Source of the DNA: Mesodorylaimus sp. YZB2_4
Taxonomy: Eukaryota; Nematoda; Enoplea; Dorylaimida; Dorylaimidae
Reading direction: 5' to 3'
NCBI GenBank assembly: GCA_030248295.1
Contig: JASANH010001053.1
Coordinates: 124,001-188,000, forward strand
DNA: 64,000 nucleotides
A program made the translations under genes and the position numbers. The notes below the pieces were generated by a model. It was not told the origin of the DNA and did not search any database. It saw only the letters and a program-made list of their open reading frames with translations. Of the stretch, positions 25,001 to 35,300 are shown piece by piece. Numbering within the stretch: the stretch's first letter is position 1; every line of letters begins with the position of its first letter.

Positions 25001-28000
25001 TTACCTGCTATCTGTGGTGCGGGCTGGGGCCCAGTTTCACCGAGGCACTTGCAAGTGTTACAAGCGCTGCAAGTGTCTCTTTTACGCATACGCATTCCGT
25101 CTGGTGAGCGCATACGCAAACTTGCTTGTACGCAATACACAACACGTATTTTGATGTAAGCGTCTTGAACAAAGCTGAAAATTATTCGCGATTTCCGACT
25201 TTTTTTGCGGTACGAGGATGGGTTAACGAAAGTATAACTCATTTTCGTAACACATTTTTTATTTGCGTTACATACTGCGCATATTCGTTCTTGGCAATAC
25301 GAGTCAAGTTTGCAGTGAAGTCAAGTTACTTTAGAAAGTATATACATAGTATAGGTAGAGGTCGCAGTAAGTTTGGAAGTTTGTATCAAAATGCTATTTC
25401 TTACAGCTAATTTACTTGGTCTCAGTATTTTTTGATTCGGATTTCTTATGTGCACATACACTGTGGGGGACCGAACATAATCTGTATTCCATTCCTTTAC
25501 TCAGGACTGTTGCGCAATAAAGATCCTTCCAAACAAGCTTATGTACCTACATACAGTGTGAGGAAAATGCTCATATAAAATGAGGTTTTTCAAATAATCG
25601 GCTAGTAAGAGAGCTGCTACAATACAGCTAGTGAGTGACCGCCGCTCCGCAGAAAAGCTAGAGAGTTATCATAAGAAACTCGAAGTCGGTCGCTGACTGG
25701 TTGTAGGTTCCTCGGCTACCAAACCAAAGTCTGTGCTAGGCTCTTGGATTTCCAAACAAGATGTGGCAACTTATGCCCTAAACATTTTCGTGGTTGCAAT
25801 ATCTTGTGCCACGACTCAAGTGGTTTAATTATCCTTGACAACGCAGGCATCGATTCGGGGCTTTATGCTCTAAGAAATTATTGGGCCCCGTTTCAGCCGG
25901 TGTCCTTTCTCAGCCAGTGACCCCTTTCGGCCGCTCCCGTTTCAGCCGGAATGTCGATTCGGCCAGTCCCATTTTGCACAGAACCTTTTTTGAAAAGATA
26001 GCCAAACTTTTTTAAAAACAACGCTTCAACTTCAACCACCTTTTACATGATGCGCGTGCTCAAGTAAATGAAGCAAGGCTCCATTAAAGTAAGCTTGAAT
26101 TTCGAGCACCAGCGCATGATGAGGAGCATGAATGGCAAGATTATGATCCTAGCATACGTATTCGGGGTCATCGGGACGTCTCATCGCCAATAACATATTC
26201 CGACCTTTTGCAAGCTCGTAAATTAGCCTTCAAAGAGCTCAGAATGACAGCTTTTTAGAATCACCCGAGCTTAGTTCTCGATTATGACTGTTGTAGGCAT
26301 TTTGACCATTGCTGACTCATGGGTGCGTGCAGGCATGCCTAGAGGTTCAAACACTATCCCATTTCCGAACTGCCGCAATTGGTCGCTGGCTAAATCGGGA
26401 TAAGCTCCTGAGAAATATAACCCATGATCGAACATGAGAGAAATTTTGCCCTGCAGATGCTTTTTAAGCTGCTCACAAGTTGCATCGACAAGTTCTGCGA
26501 TGTTTGATGTCTGTAGCACTATTTCGGTGGCTGACATTGTAGTTATGGACATACAGTTAGTTTGCAGTATGATAGTTGATATATCATTAGATATGGTACA
26601 GAAAATACGCAAACTTGTACGTATACTTTGTGGAGTACGCAATTCGCATACGCATTGAAGAGTCTTCGCGTAAACGCATTCGCATACGCATTTAAATGAA
26701 GTATTTTTACCAACCGTACATTCTTTGCCCATAGCTAAGAACCATAGCGCGCACCCAAGGTCTATGGAACACATAAATTGACGGTCATTTTTCACCCAGG
26801 GGCCGTACCCTCCCCTATAAGTGCGCACCCAGCGTGAGAAGCATACGCCTTAACCGCTAGGCGGGCCAGGGTCTCCGCTAGACCACGACCCTTTGTCGAT
26901 ACTCGATCGCTTTGCCCGCCCAAATCTCAAAATCGATATCACCCTCGAATCAAATGTTTCACCCCACCTCCCCTTTCTCAAAAACATCCTACTTCAGTCT
27001 GCAGTCCTGTCAACGAGTTATCATCAGAAATAAGTTAAACCTAGCAAAACATTTTAGCGAAATCGGAAACATGGGAAGAACTCAACCTTCGGCTCAAAGA
27101 TGCAAGGGAATTTAGTATTGGGTCTGATGACAGCTTCTACGTGCTATCTGCCATGTCCGTGTTGCCTACTGTCACCGAAATGGGTCGGAAGTATTTTCAA
27201 TGCAATGGGCTCATTGGAGTCGAATTCTCTGCGCGTCTTATCAACAGCACTTGGGTGCCGGACTACGATCATTGGAGCATGCGCCTGTTCCCCGAGGAGA
27301 TCATGTCCCCGCACATGGGCCCGTTCAAAAGAGTTTCCGTGCTGACCATGGCGATAGTGAAGGACAGTGGTTGGTATGACGTAAACTGGGAGCGCGGTGC
27401 TGACACTATGACCACAAGGCCACCCAAGTCTCTCGGATGCAGGATATCTATGCGAAGTGGCGACGAACTGATTGACGAAGTTCGATATGGTGGAACCGAA
27501 AGTGTTATGAAAAGCCGCTTCTTCGGCCCGTTCTGCGACAGTCGTGGTATAGTGATGACGGTGAGTCACTCGTGTACCACATGATATTCGTTGTCTCCAT
27601 GCTACCCTCACTTTTTCATAGCCACGATGTTCATTGGATGGCAGGGCCATGCTGACATGCAAACCACATTCATCAACTCACTTCTCCAGTGTCCTTTATC
27701 CGACCAGATACGTTCGTTACATATCATTTAACATCAGTTGGCGGACACCCTACTGCGAGAAACTGCCACTGTCAGCAATACCGGAATATATGATACGCGC
27801 TGGCTTCGCCGCAGGTCCAGGCACCATGTGCGTGTCTGTGGCTGGTAAGCACTTTGATTGCCGAGCTGTAGGAAATATGACAAAGTCATTTTTGGTAGAT
27901 GCCCCTTATCTTCCCCCCAACGACGACGGTTATATGCTGCCGCTTTGCATGTATTATGAATGCACGGACGACTCTGTGATAATTTCCATGCGTTTTCCGC

Positions 28001-28344
28001 GCGTTTATCGTTGGAGAAATTGCTCGGTCGAATGTGGCTTCGGTAAGCACGACAGTTTACCGTTGCTGCAATGATCTAAAAATTTTTTTGTAGGAGATAC
28101 GAATAAGTTAAAGTCGTTTGGCGAAAAGGATTATTTTCATTCGTGCCCTCACAACGTCACCATTCTCTGCCCACACGTTAAAAGTGTGTGTTTTAGGGAC
28201 CGTGAGGATAGCATTGCTCTCCCTAAAGCTTTTATGGAAGGCCCAGATGTTGACAAGAGCATCTCCACGAATCAGAAATCTGATCATTCCAATTTCATCT
28301 TTGTTCTTGTGATCATTCTTTTGCAAAAAATTCTCAGCGTTTAG
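22069..28344 (+). CDS. leishmanolysin-like (M8) protein with serine in place of catalytic glutamate; GPI-type tail
   Basis: Exons are 22069-22903, 27058-27560, 27622-28042 and 28094-28344: 2010 nt, 669 residues. It starts with a hydrophobic signal peptide (MATSVLLTFQILTLDVLSHVA). The M8 zinc-site helix, normally HExxH, reads HSVIH at residues 241-245, preceded by RPTHGAIILCAYP, which fits the family. The third ligand region is DHW (H350), followed by the Met-turn EEIM (M361) and DSGWYDVNW, all standard M8 landmarks. Zinc ligands are kept but the general base is lost, so peptidase activity is unlikely. A cysteine-rich C-terminal part ends in SNFIFVLVIILLQKILSV, a GPI-attachment-type tail. The ATG at 22069 was preferred for its Kozak context. 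Phases agree at every junction. Intron 1 is 4154 bases and repeat-rich. Likely location is the outer cell surface. The role is unknown; a binding or decoy role is inference. Confidence 0.85.
23935..24850. mobile_element. inverted-repeat element with iterated GCGCAATTGGGAA word
   Basis: The left end (23940-24012) carries CCAATTGCGCTGTTCCC and related inverted words; the right end (24676-24845) carries ATGGCGCAATTGGGA, GGCGCAATTG and AGCGCAATTGGGAA in forward sense. The arms face each other and consist of spaced reiterations of one word. A SINE sits between them. No transposase is visible. The element lies in intron 1 of the M8-like gene. Confidence 0.6.
24350..24655 (+). mobile_element. tRNA-derived SINE, family 1, copy 1
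   Basis: The head shows GGCTGAGGTGTTCGG in the box A position and GGGTTCAATTCCC in the box B position. The body contains GGCCGTGGGTGACTCACTC, GAGTGGAGAGACGGAAGCC, GGGTTCAAAGCCCACCCG and GTCCAGGATGCCCTCG. The body is shared with copies at 29650-29900 (reverse) and 61445-61720 (forward). Confidence 0.7.
25070..26700. repeat. iterated-word arrays (TACGCATACGCATT) flanking an unassigned region
   Basis: TTTTACGCATACGCATTCCG and GCGCATACGCAAACTTG occur at 25080-25140; ATACGCAAACTTGTACG, TACGCAATTCGCATACGCA and TTCGCATACGCATTTAAA occur at 26598-26700. The two arrays share the same words in mostly direct orientation. The minus-strand frame between them (26271 to about 26600) contains IAELVDATCEQLKKHLQGK; I do not recognise it. 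This is probably an old mobile element in intron 1 of the M8-like gene. Confidence 0.45.
25887..25990. repeat. iterated-word array (CCCGTTTCAGCCGG)
   Basis: CCCCGTTTCAGCCGGTGTCC, CTCAGCCAGTGACCCC, TTTCGGCCGCTCCCG, TTTCAGCCGGAATG and TTCGGCCAGTCCC follow each other at short spacing. No matching inverted array was found in the window, so only one end of an element may remain. Confidence 0.5.
26770..26880 (-). mobile_element. tRNA-derived SINE head, family 2
   Basis: On the minus strand the sequence reads GCCCGCCTAGCGGTTAAGGC, then TATGCTTCTCACGCTGGGTG, and later GGGGAGGGTACGGCCCCTGG. This follows tRNA order: a box-A-like TAGCGGTTAAGG, an anticodon-arm-like palindrome and a damaged box B. The segment CTCACGCTGGGTGCGCAC recurs at 54030-54080, followed there by an intact box B. 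It is a pseudo-tRNA in a repeat rather than a functional tRNA gene. Confidence 0.5.
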
Positions 28345-29640
28345 GAACGACGGAATTCGAATTATTTTGATTAGGTCGCTACACTTTGCTGAATGGGAGA
28401 AAAGCAATTGAGTAAATTAGGGCACACGATAAGTAAATTTTTGCAAATGGAGCTTGTTTGTCCAAAAGATGTTAGGAGTCATTGAATACCTCATAAATCA
28501 CGGGCAAGAAAGTCGAAATGAAAGCGGAATAATCCGCTATGAGAAACCGCAAATCGCCCATGCTTTTATCTCTGATGTGTCCAAAAAACATGAAAGTTTC
28601 CTGCGATAACCATTTTTAACAATTGGAGTTCCCTTGGATCGATGTGGGAAAAATTGAACTTGCCCTATCAAGCTGATTGAAGAAATCGCCCTAAACGTAT
28701 AAATTTATCCACCTAATCAGGGACATACGTTCTGGCCTTCACCATTTTTATGCAATCGGACGTACGCAAAACTCTGGCCAGCCTTCCTTTTGCCAACCTG
28801 ATTTCTCAAGACTGCTCTCCGTTTTTGTTGCAATTTTGTGCATATGGTATAAACAATAAGTGCTGCTGCTTTTTCTCATCTCGCGTAGACTTGGCATCAT
28901 TTTAGACACGAAAAGGACGCAGACCAGAATTAAGAAGCAGGAAACTTAGGTATAACCTGAACCCACTCCCTGAGATTACTCGTTTTCTGTGGGTCATAAA
29001 GCGATTCTATCGTAGTCGGCTCCTACCGTAATACTTTTCCAACTAAGTATTCAGATTTTTCTAATATTCCAGTTCGCAGCGGGCAAAGCAGTTAAGTTTC
29101 TTTTCCTTCTTCCTTGCTGAATCGTATCCTGCAGTTACAGTCCTGGCAGAAGCTAAAAAAGCTGCAAGCTCGCATCTTATACATTGGCCTACGAACCGAC
29201 AATCGCGTTTTGTGCAAATTGTTCCCGATAATTTATGTTTGGCTCTCGTACTGTAAGTCTGACTTGACTTGAGAAAACCACGCAATCCGCAACAAAAAAT
29301 TCTAGGCCAACCAAGAACGGTTTTTGCAGATAGTTCGAGGGAAGGTTATCACTTGCTCACGCAAGAGATACAAAAAACAACAAAAACCAACAGATCTAAG
29401 CGTTGCGCTGTCGATCGGATCTTCAAACCTCATCATATTTCTTATCTTTGCCATTTTTTAGCCAGACTGAACAATATCTGAAAACCAAGGGATCTGAGGC
29501 ATGTCTGCTCAGTTTCTGAGGAAGACATTTTGAAAGGGCTATTCTTAGCTGATATTTTTTGTTTTAGATCTCTTTGGGCCGAAGCCCAGTTTGCCTATAG
29601 CCTACCAGCAGTCACGCCTTGTAAGCAAGGCTGAGGGGGG
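28345..29640. other. intergenic stretch downstream of the M8-like gene
   Basis: AT-rich and without a supported gene. Open frames lack start context and splice support. I see no clear polyadenylation signal close to the stop codon. Confidence 0.5.
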
Positions 29641-29649
29641 CAGCACACA

Positions 29650-29900
29650 CAGTGCTGGGAGCACATCCACGCGAGTGCATCCTAGACTGGACACCAACTT
29701 CCTTGGAAGATGGCGGGCGGGCCTTGAACCTCGTGTATGATGTCAGCCGAGGCTGTCTGCTCGTTTGGCTTCCGTCTCTCTACTCGGAGTCCCCTAACTG
29801 TACTGGGTTGGCCCCCACGGCCTGGCATGCAAGGTCAGCGAGCGTTCATGGTTCGCAAACCGACCTCTATCAACGGGGATCGAACTCGAGACGAGTGCAG
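29650..29900 (-). mobile_element. tRNA-derived SINE, family 1, copy 2
   Basis: The reverse strand carries the family 1 body: the plus strand shows TGGACACCAACTTCCTTGG, GCGGGCCTTGAACC, GTTTGGCTTCCGTCTCTCTA and CCACGGCCTGGCATGCAAGG, the inverse of the blocks at 24480-24640 and 61540-61700. It also continues into GTTCGCAAACCGACCTCTAT, which matches inverted sequence at about 61503-61520. Confidence 0.7.
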
Positions 29901-29999
29901 CTATTCGCTCCTAAGATACAGGCAGACATGCCGAAGCTGCACCACCAGGCTCGCTGTAGCAGCCCTTGATGGCCGCTGTACGTCCTACGGGGTTGGATC

Positions 30000-32389
30000 A
30001 CATCGTCGGCGAGTCCATGGGTGCTATGTATGTACAGTATATCAGCCGTACCGGTATCCATGCATAGCATGGAGAGCAGCCAAGTCTGGGTGTGTAACCC
30101 TCGTGCCTGGTAAGCCATGGCGAGTAGGAGAGAGTAATCGATTTCTCCCATGGCTGGGAGACGTCAACCCTCGCGGGTTGATGTTTCAGCCGTAGGTTAT
30201 GGTCGCAAGACTTGCCTGCTCCAGCCGGAGTTTTTGTCCCGCCACCTCCCTCCAACGCCTGCCAGGCTTGGTTCCAGGTGGACACCCTCGTTAATAATGT
30301 GCAGCTGCACGTCGAACTGAACTTATTGCGCCTATGATGATTATGTACTGTGAAGGTCAAGTCCGGCAGAGTCCGGTTCTTGCAACCAAAAACTGTGAAG
30401 AAACGTCCGCGCGAATGGCGGTTGAAAGTGTCCATGTGCAGTTGTCTGTGTGCCGAAGGATTTGCACTCATGATTTTTTCACCAGATACCATTCACGATT
30501 CCTTATCTCCCATATGCACAAACCCATAATGTCTACATATGCACATATTAGTAAGACGCATACAAAAAGCATTTCCCCAAAGCATACCAAGCGTATCAAG
30601 CAAAAAAGCAAGCCACATTTTGCCGCCTACACTCCTCCAAAAAAAGCAAAAGCACAAAAAGTACTCTCTACGAAGATGACAGGATAAAAGCCGACAAGGG
30701 ACCTCGGAGAGTGGCCCCTCTCACTTACCCATTTCTGTCCGGCATAGACTGCGAAAAGTGGAAGTTCTATTTTCCTAAGTTTGCATAGAGTCCTCGGGGA
30801 CTCCCTTCGTATATTCTTAGAGGTCAAGGCCAAAATAGTCAGCAAACTGACCCGGTCTAAGACTGCTGAAAATGAAACCTATTCTAATTATGCATCCACG
30901 AAAAGCTAAGCTAAAAGGCAGCAGCTGGTTTGCTAAGAAAAGCGTTTAGGACGAATTTGAACGGACGAAAAATTTAGAGCCCTCAGAAAGTAACCAAAGC
31001 ATAAAAAGCCACCATTTCTTGCATCGAAGCTTAGAAAATAATAGAACCGCTGGCATAGCAAAGCGGTATTGGACGGACTGAATTGGACATTTGGGTTTGG
31101 ATAATCACTATTTGAACTACTATAAAACGTACACATACCAAATATGGACATCGCACATTACACTGAGCAATTCACGAAATTTTTTCGTTCCTTTTTTAAA
31201 GTGTCGTCTCCCGATTAAGTGCAATGACATTATCCCGCCCAGACAGCAAAAAATATAAACATGAGCAATCCTTCTCTAAAATTTAGCACAAAAATTTTTT
31301 CCCAAATTTGGCAACGCCACAAGAAAATTTGACAGTTTAAACCAAAGACTTGTTTTTCAATTTGCATAGGTTTGAAAAATTTGTAGAAAGTTGCAAATAT
31401 TTGATAAATCAGTGTAGTTTTTAAAACTTCAAACTTCTTAAAAATTCATCATTTCAAAGTTTTAGTAATTTGTGAGAAAAAGAGATCACAGAGCGTGGAA
31501 ACATTACATGAGCACTAAAGGATTCGCCCATCCTAAACATGCCTAAATTGCCCAACTAGTCGAGTGCAGGACCGGTATTCAGTCGAAAAAGACACCAATT
31601 CTTCCGATACATAATTTCCCTCATACCAAAAAATCTGAAAATACAAAAAGTTTACATTGCACTCAAAAAAACCATAGTCATTTTATATGAAGTCAAAGTA
31701 ACGCGGTCACGTTCCAATTTCCCTTTTTTTCTCACGTCTTACAATTCAAATTCTATCAAACTTTTAAATGAAACAAAAGCCCATTCCTTCTCAACAAAAA
31801 AACTCAAGCCCGCTGAGCGGATCGCCTACAACATGCCCACTACTCGGCGCGGAAATTTTTGTGAAAACATAAACTCTACATCACCAAAAGAAATCATCTA
31901 CTAATTTTCTCCGCATGCAAAAAGCAACTGTACACGTGTTTGACCTCTCGAATTCACCAAATTTGGAATAAAAGCAAAATCAAACATGCACTACCGCCAA
32001 AACTAAATCAAAATTTTAACCAAATTCACCAAAAAAAAACCTCGAAAATTCTAACAGCGCGTAATCTAATCGCAAATAGGGTCGCACTTGGACAACTATG
32101 CTCACCACCGGCCTCTGAACATAAAAACAAGGAAACCTATCGATTTATGGGCTATGCACAAAATCACCAGGGGCACTTCAAAACAAAGAAATCAATCGTA
32201 AAACACACAATTTTGACTTAGACATCACGGCTTTGTATGAAAGTCAAATCAAAGTCATTCTTCTCATACATCAAATTTTTTGCAGCAACTTCAAAAAATA
32301 TATCAAGCTTTATAAAAATTCGAATAGTTGAAAGGAGGTTTTGAAACAGAACAATTTTTTTGAGGTTGAAAAAAGTAGAACTAGATGAA
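30000..32389. other. intergenic stretch between the SINE and muscleblind
   Basis: No gene is supported. The right part (about 31200-32389) is AT-rich and lies just 3' of the muscleblind stop codon, so part of it should be that gene's 3' untranslated region. Open frames on the plus strand are Lys/Thr/His-rich and have no family resemblance. Confidence 0.5.
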
Positions 32390-35300
32390 CTATGATCTCC
32401 TACCTCCTGCATTCGTCGCCGGCGACTGTATTTGACGTTCTTGACTGGAGACACTCGTCGTCATTGTCGCCGACACCGTCGAGCCAACACTCGTCGACGC
32501 CTCGTCCGTTCCATTCCGATTTGCTAAATGCTGTTTTTGTTGGAGTGCACTCGATGAATTCAACAATGCCGTTTGTTGGGCGGCTAACAAGGCTTGTTGT
32601 TGTTGGGTGAAAAAATAGGTTGCTTGGTCGAAATTGGATGAATTGGTCGATGTGGTCAAAGATGGCGAGACAGCTGAGAATAATTGATTGACGTAGTCGT
32701 TTGTGGAATTTGATTGGAGCATTGGTTGCTGGACTCGTGGTAGGAATATGGAGGACCAAGGTGGTGACGAGCACGAGTATGGCGAAGTGGACATGGCTGC
32801 GGCCGATTGGGGCATGACGGCCGTGTTGGCTGCGGCGGCGGCGGCCAATGGCGACAACAAGGGAACGTGATAATATTTACACATCACCCGGCTGCATTTG
32901 CCTTTGGCGAAATCGCGACACACGGTTACTTTGCCTTCGCTATTCATTTCCACGTAATCTGAAAGAAGTTGGCTTCTTTATAACTGCTCAGACGCTAGAA
33001 CATCAAAAATAGATTCCTCAGGTGTCACTAAATTTGAGTTCTAGGCGTCATTATGCGGTTGATTTAGGAACACTGTTTTAGTTTTTAAACCACTCGCGTA
33101 AATTATCAAATTTTTTCCGCCCTCTTACGATCAAAAATCAAGTAATATTTTATTCCCAAAAGATATTTGAGGAAATGTCACTAAGCAATGAGTGTGTGTG
33201 AGAGTCCGATCCTTGTGCGTGAAAACTATCGATTGATCGATCGATAGTGATGATAGATTGATCGATCGGTATTTGACTGATCGATCGCTCATCGACAGTC
33301 AGTTGTACCCTCAAGACCGAGCCATAGCTGCTTCATAACTAACAGCAAGTGCTCATTTGTCAGCCTGTTCAATTGTCACTCAAAAACCCCTAGATAAGAG
33401 CTGATTAGAATTGTTTGAGCCTCTGGATATCGGGTGTAAAAATCGCATCTCATTCCCTTGCGTCCTAAACGCGACCTAACCGACCTAACTTTGATGCGAC
33501 GTTTCTAAAGAACAGTGACTGATCGAGCGATATCAGGCGAGGCATCTGACTACCACACGCATTTTGGGTTCTTAGTTCATCCAGACTAGCAATATCCGAT
33601 TCCTGATGGGGTGGTAAAATATAGTTTCGGAGGTTTCACTGTCCACAGCGAGCAAATCCTGACTCACCTTCTAATAAATGTACATAGCGACAATTTGGAC
33701 GTTCGCATCGACCTTGCTTAAAATCGCGGCACACCGGTAGGGTGTCCAGTAACTAGAATCGCACGAATAAAGAGTTTATGGAGGGACTAAAAACAGGATC
33801 CTCTTCTCCCAGGGCTGCATTACCTCAAAAAATACTGGCTTTCCTAAACTACCCAAAGAGACCTGACCAGCGGACGCCCAGGGCAAGGAGTTCAGCCAGC
33901 CTAGCCCCACTGCCCCAAGCCAGCCCAACCCAAGAATCTTAAATTTGCCGAGAGCAATTTTGCGCGCGCAAGTTTTTGGTGCACTTTCCATACCACACTG
34001 CTGCAAGTGAGCATGCATTCTCATTTCACACAGCAAGCTCCAAGGCCACTTGTGCTTGGGTGAGTGATCACAATGGTCAGTACGAACAAAATGATAATGA
34101 TTGCTCTTTTCGAAGGTTGCGCTTCCGAATAAGGGTGCAAGTAAAAAAAGAAAAACCAAGGCCATGTTTGTAAGGTTAGTGCTTAGGCTAATCAATCGAA
34201 AACCACACACATAAAAAGCCCCGTTCCTCCAATCCGTTGCCGTGTTAGTATACCTGTCCAGACTCATCAAAATAAGCCACCGAAGCAAGATTGTTTGGGA
34301 TACGAGGCACGGCCACCAAACTAGCAGCTGCTGCAGCAGCGTTCTGTTGTTGTTGTTGCATAACCGAAATCAGGTGGGCCGCACTCGATTGCTGTTGGAC
34401 CAAGGCTTGCAACTGTTGATGAAGTTGTTGCTGCTGCAGGGCAGCATTCATCACCGAACCTCCTCCTCCGCCCGGCAAAGCAGCAGCTGCAGCGGATGCG
34501 GGTGCGGGTGCATGAGTAGCTGTAGTAGCAGCGGTGACTGTAAAAGAAATATTCAACAATCCGATCAGCACACGCACGCACGATAAAAGGTGATGGTAAA
34601 ACTTGGGATATCAAACATTAGGTGTCATCAGCCAAAACTGAAAAACAAATAACCAACCACCAAAACCCAAAAGCTGCTTGCAAGTTAGAAAAATAAAACT
34701 TAAAAGCGCAATACAAAACGGCCCGTCGGCTTATAATTTTGTGCGTCCAACTCGACGCATCGCTCTCCCTAGCACCCTCTGACCATGCCTGTACTTACAA
34801 GTTACAGGGACGTAGGAAGTTGGAATTCCGGGAAAGGCTGCTGCTTGGAATTGTGGATACTGCAGCGCATTGACAGCGGCCGCATTCATTTGCGTCATTG
34901 GTTGAAAAACGGGAACGCCTCCTTTCTCCAATGCCGCCCTTTTATTGGCTGGCGTGTTTTGTAACGCCTGAAATTTAAAGTCGCATTATTTTGTATCCCT
35001 GAAATAAAACAATTTTAATCCTAACACTTCCTAGTGGTTCCCTAATGTTCTCGAACCCCCGCCTCGTCTCACCACCGCCTTCCTCGCCAGCCAGTTCCAA
35101 GCCCCGATCCCCTGGCGTGGTGTGTACAGGCAGGCTACAGTATGACCAAGCGTTAAACTCAAAAACAACCATGCTCCGGCGGAAAGAGCTTTAAAAACTG
35201 AAAGATGCCATCCAAGCTTTTGTTTAGAGAAGCTTACTCAAAGGCCACAAACATGTCAATTATTGAATAAACAAACAACATTATACCGCAGCAGCCAGCA

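Noticed and set aside
26271-26828. 185-codon minus-strand frame
   Set aside because: It spans iterated-word repeats and a SINE head, and lies in an intron of another gene; no family resemblance was found.
29737-30195. 152-codon plus-strand frame
   Set aside because: It is a translation of the reversed SINE and adjacent repeat sequence.
33776-34288. 170-codon minus-strand frame between muscleblind exons
   Set aside because: It overlaps an intron and the end of exon 8 in another register and has no family resemblance.
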